From Pseudomonadota bacterium (GTDB taxonomy: Bacteria; Pseudomonadota; Gammaproteobacteria; Steroidobacterales; Steroidobacteraceae), in contig JAEYUC010000106.1 of assembly GCA_023433705.1 (NCBI GenBank), forward strand, positions 44,411-108,410: a stretch of 64,000 bases of DNA, read 5' to 3'. The notes under the pieces were generated by a model. The model was not told the DNA's origin, did not search any database, and saw only the letters and a program-made list of their open reading frames with translations. The position numbers were made by a program, and so were the translations under genes. Positions 34,995 through 44,578 of the stretch are shown one piece after another. The first letter of the stretch is position 1. Every line of letters begins with the position of its first letter.

Positions 34995-35714
34995 ATGACC
35001 GGGGCTAAATACAAACGCATCCTCGTCAAACTCTCGGGCGAGGCGCTGCTGGGGACGACCGAGTTCGGCATCGATCCCGCGGTGCTGAAGCGCATCGCCG
35101 CCGAACTGCTCGAAATCCAGCGGACCGGCGTGCAGATCGCCTGCGTCATCGGCGGCGGCAACATCTTCCGCGGCGCCGGGCTCGCGAAGGCGGGACTGGA
35201 CCGCGCGACCGCCGATCACATGGGCATGCTCGCGACCGTGATGAACGCGCTGGCGATGCAGGACGCGATCGAAACCCTCGGCGGCACCGCGCGCGTGCAG
35301 AGCGCGATCCGGATCAACCAGGTGTGCGAGGACTACATTCGCCGCCGTGCGATGCGCCACCTCGAAAAGGGCCGGATCGTCATCTTCGCGGCCGGCACCG
35401 GCAACCCGTATTTCACGACCGACAGCGCCGCGGCGCTGCGCGCCATCGAGATCGAGGCCGACGTGTTGCTCAAGGCAACCAAGGTCAACGGCATCTACGA
35501 TTCCGACCCGGTGAAAAACCCGGGCGCGAAGCGCTACAAGACGCTGACCTACGACAAGGTGCTCGCCGACCGGCTCAACGTCATGGACGCCACCGCGATC
35601 GTCATGTGCCGCGACAATCGCATGCCGCTCACCGTTTTCAACCTCAACAATGCCGGGGACCTGCCGCGCGTCGTGCGCGGCGAGGATATCGGTACTGTCG
35701 TGACCAACGACTAA
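34995..35714 (+). CDS. pyrH: Uridylate kinase
   Basis: Hexameric UMP kinase of pyrimidine nucleotide synthesis. From the ATG at 34995 it has 239 residues (E. coli 241). Family motifs: RILVKLSGEALLG, IGGGNIFRG (about 50-58), TADHMGMLAT and GTGNPYFTTDSAA. Just upstream, GGGGACAGG (34965-34973) looks like a single arm of the dispersed palindrome family. The frame extends 16 codons further upstream, but that part is not conserved. Confidence 0.97.
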   Translation: MTGAKYKRILVKLSGEALLGTTEFGIDPAVLKRIAAELLEIQRTGVQIACVIGGGNIFRGAGLAKAGLDRATADHMGMLATVMNALAMQDAIETLGGTARVQSAIRINQVCEDYIRRRAMRHLEKGRIVIFAAGTGNPYFTTDSAAALRAIEIEADVLLKATKVNGIYDSDPVKNPGAKRYKTLTYDKVLADRLNVMDATAIVMCRDNRMPLTVFNLNNAGDLPRVVRGEDIGTVVTND

Positions 35715-35741
35715 GCGCCCATCCAAACAACAGGGTCAACC

Positions 35742-36299
35742 ATGTTAGAAGACATCAAGAAGGACGCCGCCTCGCGCATGGGCAAATGCGTGGAGACCTT
35801 TCAGGCCGATCTGAAAAAACTGCGCACGGGCCGCGCGCATCCATCGCTCATCGAAACGCTGAAGGTGGACTATTACGGCAGCGACACGCCCCTCAAGCAG
35901 GTCGCGAACATCAGCGTCGAGGACGCGCGCACGCTGGTCGTCTCGCCCTGGGAAAAGAACATGGTGCAGGCGATCGAGAAGGCCATTCACAAGTCCGATC
36001 TCGGTCTGAACCCGATGAGCGCGGGCACCGTCATCCGCATCCCGCTGCCGCCGCTGACCGAAGAGCGCCGGCGCGACATCACGAAGGTGGTGCGCGCGGA
36101 CGCGGAGAACGCGCGCGTCGCGGTGCGCAACGTGCGGCGCGACGTGATCGCGGACGTGAAGGAGGCGCTCAAGGAGAAGCTCATCACGCAGGACGACGAG
36201 AAGAAGGCGGAAGTCGACATCCAGAAGCTCACCGACAAGTACATCGGCGACATCGACGCCCATCTCGCCGCGAAAGAAAAGGAAATCATGCAGGTTTGA
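35742..36299 (+). CDS. frr: Ribosome recycling factor
   Basis: Splits post-termination ribosomes together with EF-G. It has 185 residues, the same as E. coli. Family landmarks: LRTGRAHPSLIETLKVDYYG (residues about 27-46), IPLPPLTEERRRDITK and DVKEALKEKLITQDDEKKAE. It lies 27 bases after pyrH. Confidence 0.97.
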   Translation: MLEDIKKDAASRMGKCVETFQADLKKLRTGRAHPSLIETLKVDYYGSDTPLKQVANISVEDARTLVVSPWEKNMVQAIEKAIHKSDLGLNPMSAGTVIRIPLPPLTEERRRDITKVVRADAENARVAVRNVRRDVIADVKEALKEKLITQDDEKKAEVDIQKLTDKYIGDIDAHLAAKEKEIMQV

Positions 36300-36317
36300 G
36301 CGGACCTGCGGATCACG

Positions 36318-37070
36318 GTGACGCAGTTGGGCGTTCCTAACCACATCGCCATCATCATGGATGGCAACGGGCGCTGGGCGGAGGCGCGCGGCCTGCCGCG
36401 CCATGCCGGCCACAAGGAAGGCGTGCGTCCCGTGCGCATGTGTGTCGAGGAGTGCGCGCGCCGCAAAATCGGCGCGCTCACCGTGTTCGCGTTCTCGAGC
36501 GAGAACTGGCGGCGGCCCACCACCGAGGTGAGCGCGCTGATGCAGCTGTTCTTCGAGGCGATGGAGCGCGAGGTCGACGAGCTGCACAAGAACAAGGTGC
36601 GCCTGAGATTCATCGGCGACCGTCACACGCTCACCGTCAACCTGCAGTCGCGCATGGCCGCTTGCGAGAAGCTCACGGCCGCGAACGACGGGCTCAAACT
36701 ACAGGTCGCGGTGAGTTACGGCGGACGCTGGGACATCGTGCAGGCCGCGCGCAAGCTCGCGGCCGAGGTCGCGAGCGGCGCGCTCAAGGCCGACGAAATC
36801 GACGAGCAGAGATTCGCGCGCGAGCTCGCGCTCGGCGACGTGCCGGATCCGGATCTGTTCATCCGCACCGGCGGCGACCATCGCATCAGCAATTTCCTGT
36901 TGTGGAATCTCGCGTACACCGAGATCCACGTGTGCGACACGTTGTGGCCGGACTTCGACGTTCCGCAGTTCGAGGCGGCGCTCGAATCGTTCGCGGGCCG
37001 GGAGCGGCGCTTCGGGCTCACGCGCCAGCAGCTCGCGGAAAAGTCGCGCGAGGCGGGCGGCCGTGCTTAA
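36318..37070 (+). CDS. uppS: Undecaprenyl diphosphate synthase
   Basis: Cis-prenyltransferase making the C55 lipid carrier for peptidoglycan and O-antigen. It has 250 residues and starts with GTG at 36318. The catalytic motif IAIIMDGNGRWAEARG is at about residues 11-26, FAFSSENWRRP about 58-68, and the C-terminal DLFIRTGGDHRISNFLLWN (about 178-196) is fully conserved. The stop overlaps cdsA by 8 bases. Confidence 0.97.
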   Translation: MTQLGVPNHIAIIMDGNGRWAEARGLPRHAGHKEGVRPVRMCVEECARRKIGALTVFAFSSENWRRPTTEVSALMQLFFEAMEREVDELHKNKVRLRFIGDRHTLTVNLQSRMAACEKLTAANDGLKLQVAVSYGGRWDIVQAARKLAAEVASGALKADEIDEQRFARELALGDVPDPDLFIRTGGDHRISNFLLWNLAYTEIHVCDTLWPDFDVPQFEAALESFAGRERRFGLTRQQLAEKSREAGGRA

Positions 37071-37869
37071 ACAACGCGTGCTCACCGCCATCGCGCTGGT
37101 CGCGGTGCTGATGATCGTGATGCTCGGCCTGCCGCCGATCGCCACCGTGTGGCTAGTCAGCGTCCTGGTCCTGATCGGCGCCTGGGAGTGGGCGGGTTTC
37201 CTCGGCGCGGGTAGTTTGAAGTCGCGGGTCGCCTTCACGGCCGCGGTGACGGTCGCGCTGCTCGCATGCCTCTATGGATACGTCGCGTATCCCGGCTTCG
37301 TTCAGGTCGTCATGACCATCGCCGTCGCGTGGTGGATAGGCGCCTTCCTGTGGCTGTGTTTCGCGCCCGGGCGGGTGCCGCCGGCCGCGGCCGCGATCGC
37401 GGGCATCCTGGCGCTGGTTCCGTGCTGGCTCGCGCTCGTCTACCTGACGCTGACCACGGGCAGCACCCGCTGGGTACTCTTCACTCTGGCTCTCGTGTGG
37501 GCCGCGGACACCGGCGCATTCTTCTTCGGGCGCTGGTTCGGCCGTGTTTCGCTGGCGCCGCGCGTCTCTCCCAAAAAGACCTGGGAGGGCGTGTTCGGCG
37601 GTGTCCTCGTGAGCGCGCTCGTGGCCTGGGCCGCGGCGGTGTACGTATTCAACGTGGACATCGCCACCTTCGTCATTCTGTGCGTCGCGGTCGCGGCGTT
37701 GTCCATCGTCGGCGACTTGACGGAAAGCATGTTGAAGCGCGCCGTCGGGCTCAAGGACAGCGGCACCGTGTTCCCGGGACACGGCGGCATGCTCGATCGC
37801 ATCGACAGCGTCACGGCGGCCGCGCCGGCTTTGTTGTTCGCGCTGCTGGGCGCGGGAGTCGTCGCGTGA
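37063..37869 (+). CDS. cdsA: Phosphatidate cytidylyltransferase
   Basis: Makes CDP-diacylglycerol, the branch point of phospholipid synthesis, in the inner membrane. It has 268 residues and about eight helices. The signature region is intact: VSPKKTWEGVFGG and, near the C-terminus, GDLTESMLKRAVGLKDSG followed by PGHGGMLDRIDS. It starts with GTG inside uppS, and its TGA overlaps the dxr GTG. Confidence 0.96.
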   Translation: MLKQRVLTAIALVAVLMIVMLGLPPIATVWLVSVLVLIGAWEWAGFLGAGSLKSRVAFTAAVTVALLACLYGYVAYPGFVQVVMTIAVAWWIGAFLWLCFAPGRVPPAAAAIAGILALVPCWLALVYLTLTTGSTRWVLFTLALVWAADTGAFFFGRWFGRVSLAPRVSPKKTWEGVFGGVLVSALVAWAAAVYVFNVDIATFVILCVAVAALSIVGDLTESMLKRAVGLKDSGTVFPGHGGMLDRIDSVTAAAPALLFALLGAGVVA

Positions 37870-39053
37870 ACAACGTCGCGATTCTCGGCTCGACGGGATC
37901 CGTGGGTGAACACACGCTCGACGTCATCGCGCGCCACCCCGACCGTTTCCGCGTGTTCGCGCTCGGCGCGCATCGCAACGTCGAGAAGCTGGCCGAACAA
38001 TGCGCGCGATTCTCGGTGCCGTACGCCGCGATCGCCGATGCCTCACTGGTTGGACGGCTGCGCGATGCGCTGCGCGCGCGCAAGGCGGACACGCAGGTTT
38101 TCGGCGGCGCCGATGGACTCACCGAGATCGCGAGCCATCCCGAAGTGCACAGCGTGATGGCCGCCATAGTCGGCGCGGCGGGGCTGCCGTCGACGCTCGC
38201 CGCGGCGCGCGCCGGCAAACGCCTGTTGCTCGCCAACAAGGAATCGCTCGTGATGGCCGGGCCGCTGCTCATGGAGACCGTGCGCTCCTCCGGCGCAACG
38301 CTGTTGCCGATCGACAGCGAACACAACGCGGTCTTCCAATGCCTGCCGCGCGACGCGGTCGCGGGAGTCGCGCCGCCGGGAGTCAAACGCATCCTGTTGA
38401 CGGCCTCGGGCGGACCCTTCGTCGACGCCGATCGTGCGCGCCTCGAGAAGGTCACGCCCGACGAAGCCTGCGCGCACCCTAACTGGGTGATGGGCCGCAA
38501 GATCTCGGTCGACTCGGCGACCCTCATGAACAAGGGTCTCGAATTCATCGAAGCCTGCCTGTTGTTCGGGGTCACGCCCCAGCAGGTCGAAGTGCTGATC
38601 CATCGCGAAAGCATCGTGCATTCGCTGGTGGAGTACGTGGATGGCTCGGTGCTCGCGCAGCTCGGCGCGCCCGACATGCGCACGCCGATCGCCCACGCGC
38701 TCGCGTGGCCCGAACGTGTGTCTTCGGGCGTACAATCCCTGGACCTCGTGAAGGTGGGAATGCTGCGTTTCGAGGCGCCGGACCTGCGGCGTTTTCCCGC
38801 CCTGGGCCTGGCCCAACAGGCCGCGCGGGAGGGGGGCTCGAGGCCCGCGGCACTCAATGCGGCAAACGAAGTGGCCGTTTCGGCGTTCCTCGAGGGGGGA
38901 TTGAACTTTGCGCGAATTCCGGCGGTCATTGAGTCGGTAATGGCGGCTACCACGGGCGGCGAAATCCGCGATATTGCCGACGTGCTCGCGGCGGACGCCG
39001 AAGCGCGGGAACGCGCATCCGCTTTCATCCGGCCCCGTGCCGTTCATGCATAA
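37866..39053 (+). CDS. dxr: 1-deoxy-D-xylulose-5-phosphate reductoisomerase
   Basis: Second step of the MEP isoprenoid pathway (DXP to MEP, NADPH-dependent). It has 395 residues (E. coli 398). NADPH site ILGSTGSVGEHTLDVI (about 5-20), LLANKESLVMAG (about 118-129), metal/substrate residues in PIDSEHNAVFQCL, and the flexible loop ASGGPF. The GTG at 37866 overlaps the cdsA stop. The long open frame upstream of this GTG is only antiphase sequence inside cdsA. Confidence 0.96.
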   Translation: MNNVAILGSTGSVGEHTLDVIARHPDRFRVFALGAHRNVEKLAEQCARFSVPYAAIADASLVGRLRDALRARKADTQVFGGADGLTEIASHPEVHSVMAAIVGAAGLPSTLAAARAGKRLLLANKESLVMAGPLLMETVRSSGATLLPIDSEHNAVFQCLPRDAVAGVAPPGVKRILLTASGGPFVDADRARLEKVTPDEACAHPNWVMGRKISVDSATLMNKGLEFIEACLLFGVTPQQVEVLIHRESIVHSLVEYVDGSVLAQLGAPDMRTPIAHALAWPERVSSGVQSLDLVKVGMLRFEAPDLRRFPALGLAQQAAREGGSRPAALNAANEVAVSAFLEGGLNFARIPAVIESVMAATTGGEIRDIADVLAADAEARERASAFIRPRAVHA

Positions 39054-39062
39054 AGGGACTTG

Positions 39063-40460
39063 ATGGACATCGGCTGGAAAATCCTCTGGGGGCTGATCGG
39101 AATCAGCCTGCTCATCGCGATCCACGAGTTCGGCCATTACTGGGTGGCGCGCAAGCTGGGTTTCAAGGTGCTGCGCTTTTCCATCGGCCTCGGCAAGCCC
39201 ATCTGGAAGCGCGTCGGCAAGGCGCCCGACCACGTCGAATTCGTCATCGGCGCGATCCCGCTCGGCGGATACGTACGCATGCTCGACGAGCGCGATGGCA
39301 CGGTGCCGCCCGAAGATCTCCCGCGCTCCTTCACGCGTCGTCCTCCATGGGCGCGCATCCTCGTATTGCTCGCCGGACCCGCTGCGAACCTGATCTTCGC
39401 GGTGGCGGTTCTCTGGGGAATGTTGTGGGTGCAGGGCGAAACGAGCGTGAAGCCCGTGGTGGGCGACGTCACGATCGGGTCGCTCGCGGAGAAGGCAGGG
39501 CTGCGCAGCAAGGACGTCATCGTCAACATGAACGGTCGCGAGATCGACGATCGCAGCGACGCGTTCATGAGATTGATGTCCGCGGTCAGCGACGATGGCG
39601 TGGTGAACCTGCGCGTGCGCGGCGAAAACGGCGGCGAGCGCGACGTCACGCTCACCGTGGCCGATGAGGACCAGCGATTCGAGATGACGAAGCCGGGCAG
39701 ACTGCCGCGCAGTCTCGGCTTCGATTTCTGGCGACCGGTCGCCCCCACGCTGGTTTACAGCGTCGTGCAGGGCGGACCGGCGGATCTCGCCGGCATCGTG
39801 CCCGGCGACGTCATCGTCGCACTGGACGACACCCCGATGCGCACCTGGGACGAAATGGTGGGTTACGTGCGCGCGCGTCCCGGCCAGGAGTTGCTGGTGC
39901 GAGTGCGCCGTGGTTCCGAGGAATTCTCGAAGCGGATCGTCACGGAGCGCGCCACCGACCAGGGCCAGCAAATCGGCATGCTGCGGATCGGCCGGGCCGA
40001 CAACGACGAGGCCTACATTCCCGCCGAATACAAGACCCGGGTCGACCTGGGTCCGATCAGCGCGCTTTCCGCCGGTGTGATCAAGGCCTGGGACATGACG
40101 GCCGCGCAGGCCACCTTCTTCTGGCGCATGATCACGCGCAAGGTCTCGACCGATAATCTCACCAGCGTCATCACCATCGCGGACTTCGCGGGCAGGGCGG
40201 CGAGCGCCGGCCCGGCCGTTTACCTGCAGATCCTGGTGTTGCTGTCGTTGTCGATCGGGTTCCTCAACCTGCTGCCGATCCCGATACTCGACGGCGGCCA
40301 GATAGTCTTCCAGGTCGCGGAATGGATCCGCGGCAGGCCGTTGTCCGAGCGGGTCTATCTGCTCGGCCAGCAGGCGGGGCTGGTCGCCATTGCATTGCTC
40401 ATGGGCGTGGCGCTGTTCAACGATCTGATCACATATCTGTTCCCGGGCGCCGGCAAATAA
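39063..40460 (+). CDS. rseP: Site-2 zinc metalloprotease RseP
   Basis: Inner-membrane intramembrane protease that completes cleavage of anti-sigma factor RseA and clears signal peptides. It has 465 residues from the ATG at 39063 (a TTG lies one codon earlier). The active site HEFGH is at 21-25. Two periplasmic PDZ domains are seen (about 125-205 and 215-305; GSLAEKAGLRSKDVIVNMNGRE and GGPADLAGIVPGDVI). The second metal motif LPIPILDGGQI is at about 404-414. It precedes bamA, as in most gammaproteobacteria. Confidence 0.96.
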   Translation: MDIGWKILWGLIGISLLIAIHEFGHYWVARKLGFKVLRFSIGLGKPIWKRVGKAPDHVEFVIGAIPLGGYVRMLDERDGTVPPEDLPRSFTRRPPWARILVLLAGPAANLIFAVAVLWGMLWVQGETSVKPVVGDVTIGSLAEKAGLRSKDVIVNMNGREIDDRSDAFMRLMSAVSDDGVVNLRVRGENGGERDVTLTVADEDQRFEMTKPGRLPRSLGFDFWRPVAPTLVYSVVQGGPADLAGIVPGDVIVALDDTPMRTWDEMVGYVRARPGQELLVRVRRGSEEFSKRIVTERATDQGQQIGMLRIGRADNDEAYIPAEYKTRVDLGPISALSAGVIKAWDMTAAQATFFWRMITRKVSTDNLTSVITIADFAGRAASAGPAVYLQILVLLSLSIGFLNLLPIPILDGGQIVFQVAEWIRGRPLSERVYLLGQQAGLVAIALLMGVALFNDLITYLFPGAGK

Positions 40461-40483
40461 CAATTCAGGGGATCAACTTGACG

Positions 40484-42913
40484 ATGAGGTTCGCGAAGTT
40501 CTGTGTCGCCAGCTGGATCCTGCTGGCCGCTCCTTTGTATGCCCAGGAGGGGCCGGTGTTCACGGTGGGCGACATTCGCGTGGAAGGTCTCCAGCGCGTC
40601 ACCGAGGGAACGGTCTACAACTATCTACCGATCAACATCGGCGACACCTTGTCCTCGCAGCGCATCCGCGAAGCGGTGCGCGCGCTGTACGACACCGGGT
40701 TCTTCCGCGACGTGGAGATGCGCCGCGATGGAAACACGCTCATCGTCGTGGTCAACGAGCGCCCCACGATCGAAAGTTTCGAGATCAAGGGCAACAAGGA
40801 CATCAAGACCGAGGATCTCTCGAAGTCGCTACGCAACGTGGGTCTCGCGCGCGGCAAGACCTTCGACCGCTCGGTGCTCGAGGACGTGACCTCGTTCCTG
40901 CAGGATCAGTACGGCGCGCGCGGCAAATACGCGGCGCGCATCACGACCAACGTCGAGGAAGTCCCCGGCAACAAGGTCAAGATCAACATCGACATCGTCG
41001 AGGGCAAGCGCGCCAAGATCCGGCAGATCAACATCGTCGGCAACGAGACCTTCAAGGAAGACGACATCCTCGATGCCTTCGAGCTCAAGACGCCGAACCT
41101 GCTGTCGTTCTACAAGCAGGACGATCGTTATTCGCGCGAGTCGCTGCAGGGCGATCTCGAGAAGCTGCGTTCGTTCTACATGGACAAGGGATACGCGAAC
41201 TTCGAGGTCGAGTCGACCCAGGTCGCGATCGCGCCGGAGAAAGACGACATCTTCATCACGGTGAACGTGAACGAAGGCGAGGTCTTCAAGGTGGGCGAGG
41301 TGAAACTCGCCGGCACGTTCGTCATCCCGGAAGCGGTGTTGCGCCGCTACCTGCTCGTGCGGCCCGGCGACACGTTCTCGCGCAAGGTGATCACCGCGAC
41401 CCAGGACCTGCTGCAGAACCGTCTCGGCGAGGACGGCTTCGCGTTCGCGAAGGTCGATCCGGTGCCGACGACGATGGGCGATCCGGCCAACAAGGAGCTG
41501 TCGATCACGTTCTTCGTCGATCCGGGCAATCGCGTGTACGTGCGCCACATCGTTTTCAACGGCGTGACCAAGATCAACGACGACGTCCTGCGGCGCGAGA
41601 TGCGTCAGCTCGAAGGCGGCTGGCTCTCGAACACCGCGCTCGAGCGATCGAAGCAGCGCCTGCAACGCCTGCCGTACATCAAGAAGGTGGAATCGGAAAC
41701 GAACCCGGTGCCGGGCACGCCCGACCTCGTCGACATCGTCTACGAAATCGAAGAAGGACCCTCGGCGCAGCTCGGCGGCGGCATCGGTTATTCCGAGTCG
41801 CAGTCGTTCATCCTGAGCGGCAACTATGCCGACGCCAACTTCCTCGGTACCGGCCGCCGCGTGTCGATCGATCTGAACTCCGGCCGCTACAGCAAGGTGT
41901 ACGGCGTCTCGGTCACCGAGCCCTACCTGACGCCAAACAACGTCGGCCTGACGGGCAGCATTTCATATCGCGATCAGACTCAGTTCGTCTCGGCCTCGTC
42001 GGACTTCTCGTCCGAGACGCTTGCCGGCGGATTCGACATCGGATACCCGATCTCGGAATTCCAGGGCATCCGCCTGGGTCTCTCGTACCAGCGGTCGAGT
42101 CTGCTCACGACCAGCGGCGGCAGCGCGACGCAAGCCATCGAGTGGGTGAGCCAGAACGGCAATCCCACGATCACCTGTCTGCAGTACGACACCAATCCCG
42201 AGTGCGAACCGGGCCGCGACCTGGTCCTGTTCAACACCGAGTACAACGTGCTCGAGTTCAACACTTCGTGGAACTACGACAGCCGCAACCGTTCGCTCTT
42301 CGCCGATCGCGGCATGCGCCACTCGTTCGGACTTTCCTACGCGCTGCCCAGCATCAGCGACGTCGAGTACTGGGTAGCGAGCTACGAGTTCGTCAAGTAC
42401 GTCCCCCTGTTCGGCCGGTTCACGCTGCAGCTGGGTGGTGAGTTCGCCTACGGCATGGACATCGGGGATACCACCGCGCTTCCGCCTTACAGGCAGTTCT
42501 ACGGCGGTGGCCCGGACACCGTGCGTGGTTACAAGGAGAGCCGCCTGGGCCCGAAGGACGATTTCGGCCGCCCATTCGGCGGCAACATGAAGGTGGCGGG
42601 GCGAGCCGAAGTCCTGATTCCGCTGCCGCAGAAGTTTCAAACTTCCGCGCGCCTTTCGTGGTTTTATGACATCGGCAACATCTTCTCGACCGGCAATCGC
42701 TATGAATTCCGGGGCCGGATGGGCCAGCCGGTCGAATACGACTTCGAGTATGATAAGTTGAAGCATTCGACAGGCTTGGCGGTGCAATGGCTGGCGCCGC
42801 TCGGCGTTTTCCGTTTCAGCTACGCGATTCCGTTGAATGCGTACAAGGGCGACGCAAACATCTATCCGGACGAAGTCGAACGCTTCCAGTTCTCGGTAGG
42901 ACAGGCTTTCTAA
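40484..42913 (+). CDS. bamA: Outer-membrane assembly factor BamA
   Basis: Core of the BAM complex that folds beta-barrel proteins into the outer membrane. From the ATG at 40484 it has 809 residues (E. coli 810). Signal peptide about 1-20, cleaving after LYA. Five POTRA domains cover about 22-425 (each ending like VVVNERPTIESFEIKGN). The barrel follows, with the conserved VRGY (GGGPDTVRGYKES) loop-6 motif. The C-terminus EVERFQFSVGQAF ends in Phe, the BAM signal. Confidence 0.97.
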   Translation: MRFAKFCVASWILLAAPLYAQEGPVFTVGDIRVEGLQRVTEGTVYNYLPINIGDTLSSQRIREAVRALYDTGFFRDVEMRRDGNTLIVVVNERPTIESFEIKGNKDIKTEDLSKSLRNVGLARGKTFDRSVLEDVTSFLQDQYGARGKYAARITTNVEEVPGNKVKINIDIVEGKRAKIRQINIVGNETFKEDDILDAFELKTPNLLSFYKQDDRYSRESLQGDLEKLRSFYMDKGYANFEVESTQVAIAPEKDDIFITVNVNEGEVFKVGEVKLAGTFVIPEAVLRRYLLVRPGDTFSRKVITATQDLLQNRLGEDGFAFAKVDPVPTTMGDPANKELSITFFVDPGNRVYVRHIVFNGVTKINDDVLRREMRQLEGGWLSNTALERSKQRLQRLPYIKKVESETNPVPGTPDLVDIVYEIEEGPSAQLGGGIGYSESQSFILSGNYADANFLGTGRRVSIDLNSGRYSKVYGVSVTEPYLTPNNVGLTGSISYRDQTQFVSASSDFSSETLAGGFDIGYPISEFQGIRLGLSYQRSSLLTTSGGSATQAIEWVSQNGNPTITCLQYDTNPECEPGRDLVLFNTEYNVLEFNTSWNYDSRNRSLFADRGMRHSFGLSYALPSISDVEYWVASYEFVKYVPLFGRFTLQLGGEFAYGMDIGDTTALPPYRQFYGGGPDTVRGYKESRLGPKDDFGRPFGGNMKVAGRAEVLIPLPQKFQTSARLSWFYDIGNIFSTGNRYEFRGRMGQPVEYDFEYDKLKHSTGLAVQWLAPLGVFRFSYAIPLNAYKGDANIYPDEVERFQFSVGQAF

Positions 42914-42925
42914 GGGGTGATATCA

Positions 42926-43489
42926 GTGCAGTTTTCGTTTCGCAAGATTCTGTTAGGTTCATTCGCGGCGACTTTGTTAGCCGTGCCGGCGATGGCGCAG
43001 GTCAAGGTCGGAGTCGTCGACTACGCCAGGCTGCTCGAGGACTCCCCGCAGGCCAAGCAGGTGCAGGAAGCGCTGCGCGCCGAATTCGGTCCGCGCCTGC
43101 AGCAGATTGTCGCCGCGGAGAATGCGCTCAAGACCAAGAGCGAGAAGCTGCAGAAAGATGCGGCGACCATGAGCCCCGATCAGCGCACGAAGGCCGAGAA
43201 GGAGCTGCGCGACGGCGCGCGCGATCTCGAGCGCAAGAAGCAGGAGCTGCAGGACGATTCGAACGCCAAGCGCAATGATGAAGTCGGCAAGCTGCAGCGC
43301 TCGCTCATGACCGAAGTGCGCGACTACGCGAAGGCGCAGAACTACGACATCGTGATCGCCGAGGGCGTGATCTACGCGACCCCGGCGGTGGACATCACGC
43401 CGGCCGTGCTGGCTGCCCTGCAGGCGCGCGCGCCGAAGGCTCCGGCCGGTGGTTCGCCGGCGCCCGCGAAGCCTGCCGCCAAGCCCTGA
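42926..43489 (+). CDS. skp: Periplasmic chaperone Skp/OmpH
   Basis: Holds unfolded outer-membrane proteins for BamA. I chose the GTG at 42926 (187 residues) because AGGGGTGA lies just upstream; the GTG at 42917 is in frame and would add three residues. Signal peptide about 1-22 (cleaves after AMA). The mature part starts VKVGVVDYARLL, then forms long charged helices (about 55-120, the chaperone arms) and ends with a Pro/Ala-rich tail. It lies between bamA and lpxD, the standard order. Confidence 0.92.
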   Translation: MQFSFRKILLGSFAATLLAVPAMAQVKVGVVDYARLLEDSPQAKQVQEALRAEFGPRLQQIVAAENALKTKSEKLQKDAATMSPDQRTKAEKELRDGARDLERKKQELQDDSNAKRNDEVGKLQRSLMTEVRDYAKAQNYDIVIAEGVIYATPAVDITPAVLAALQARAPKAPAGGSPAPAKPAAKP

Positions 43490-43527
43490 TAATCGGGGGC
43501 TGCCCCCGTGATCTCGAGCGTTCCGCC

Positions 43528-44574
43528 ATGAACGTGACGCTTGGCGAGCTGGCGGTGCGCTTCGGCTGCGAGCTGCGCGGCGATCCTGAAATCGTCGTCG
43601 ATTCCGTCGGCGCGCTGTCCCACGCGGGACCGCGCGCCGTCAGCTTTCTGGCCAATCCAAAGCTGGCTCCCCGGCTGAAGGATTCACGCGCCGGCGCCAT
43701 CATCCTCGACGCCAAGTCGGCTGATTCCTCGCCGGTGCCATCGCTGATCGCCGCCAATCCGCACGTGACGTTCGCGCGGGTCGCGGCGCTGCTGTATCCG
43801 GATCCACCGCTGCGGCCGGGAGTACATCCAACCGCCATGGTCGTGGACAGCGCGCGCATCGATGCGTCGGCCGAGATCGGCGCTCACGTCACCGTGGGAG
43901 AACGAGCGGTGATCGGCGCGCGCTGTTACATCGGGCCCGGCACAGTCATCGAGCGCGACGTCGTCGTCGGCGCCGACAGCCGGCTCGTCGCGCGTGTTTT
44001 CGTCGGGCACCACGTGAAGATCGGCGCGCGCGCCGTCGTGCAGCCGGGCGCGGTCATCGGCGCCGAGGGCTTCGGCTTCGCCAACGACAAGGGCGCGTGG
44101 GTGAAGGTGCCGCAGGTCGGCGGTGTCACGCTCGGCGATGACGTGGAAATCGGCTGCAACACCACCATCGACCGCGGCGCGATCGAGGACACCGTCATCG
44201 AGGACGGCGTGAAGCTCGACAACCTGATCATGGTTGCCCACAACTGCCGTATCGGCGCGCACACGGCGATCGCGGCGTTGACCGGCCTCGCGGGCACCAC
44301 CACGCTCGGCAAACGCTGTTTCGTGGGCGGCCAGGCCGGGTTCACCGGACACCTGACGGTCTGCGACGACGCTGTCATCCTCGGCAGGTCGATGATTGCC
44401 CATTCGATCACCAAGCCGGGCGTGTATTCTTCCGCGCTGCCGGCCGAGGAGGCGGGCGCCTGGCGTCGCATCGTCGGCCGCATCAAGCGGCTGGATTCGA
44501 TGGCCAGGAGATTGCGGGCCGTCGAGAAACACGTGGGTTTCTCGCCGGCCGACAAGGACAATTCCGAGGACTAA
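43528..44574 (+). CDS. lpxD: UDP-3-O-acylglucosamine N-acyltransferase
   Basis: Third step of lipid A synthesis, adding the N-linked hydroxyacyl chain. It has 348 residues (E. coli 341). An N-terminal uridine-binding domain (about 1-100; RAVSFLANPK) precedes a left-handed beta-helix (about 105-310), whose hexapeptides run through IGAEGFGFANDKGAW and NTTIDRGAIEDTVI. The active-site His is in IMVAHNCRIG (about 232-241), and the C-terminus is a helix (IKRLDSMARRLRAVEK). Confidence 0.96.
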   Translation: MNVTLGELAVRFGCELRGDPEIVVDSVGALSHAGPRAVSFLANPKLAPRLKDSRAGAIILDAKSADSSPVPSLIAANPHVTFARVAALLYPDPPLRPGVHPTAMVVDSARIDASAEIGAHVTVGERAVIGARCYIGPGTVIERDVVVGADSRLVARVFVGHHVKIGARAVVQPGAVIGAEGFGFANDKGAWVKVPQVGGVTLGDDVEIGCNTTIDRGAIEDTVIEDGVKLDNLIMVAHNCRIGAHTAIAALTGLAGTTTLGKRCFVGGQAGFTGHLTVCDDAVILGRSMIAHSITKPGVYSSALPAEEAGAWRRIVGRIKRLDSMARRLRAVEKHVGFSPADKDNSED

Positions 44575-44578
44575 CTAA

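Noticed and set aside
38043..40463. An 806-codon minus-strand frame opposite dxr and rseP
   Set aside because: Both genes on the plus strand are unmistakable; the antisense product is low-complexity Arg/His/Asp-rich with no family signature.
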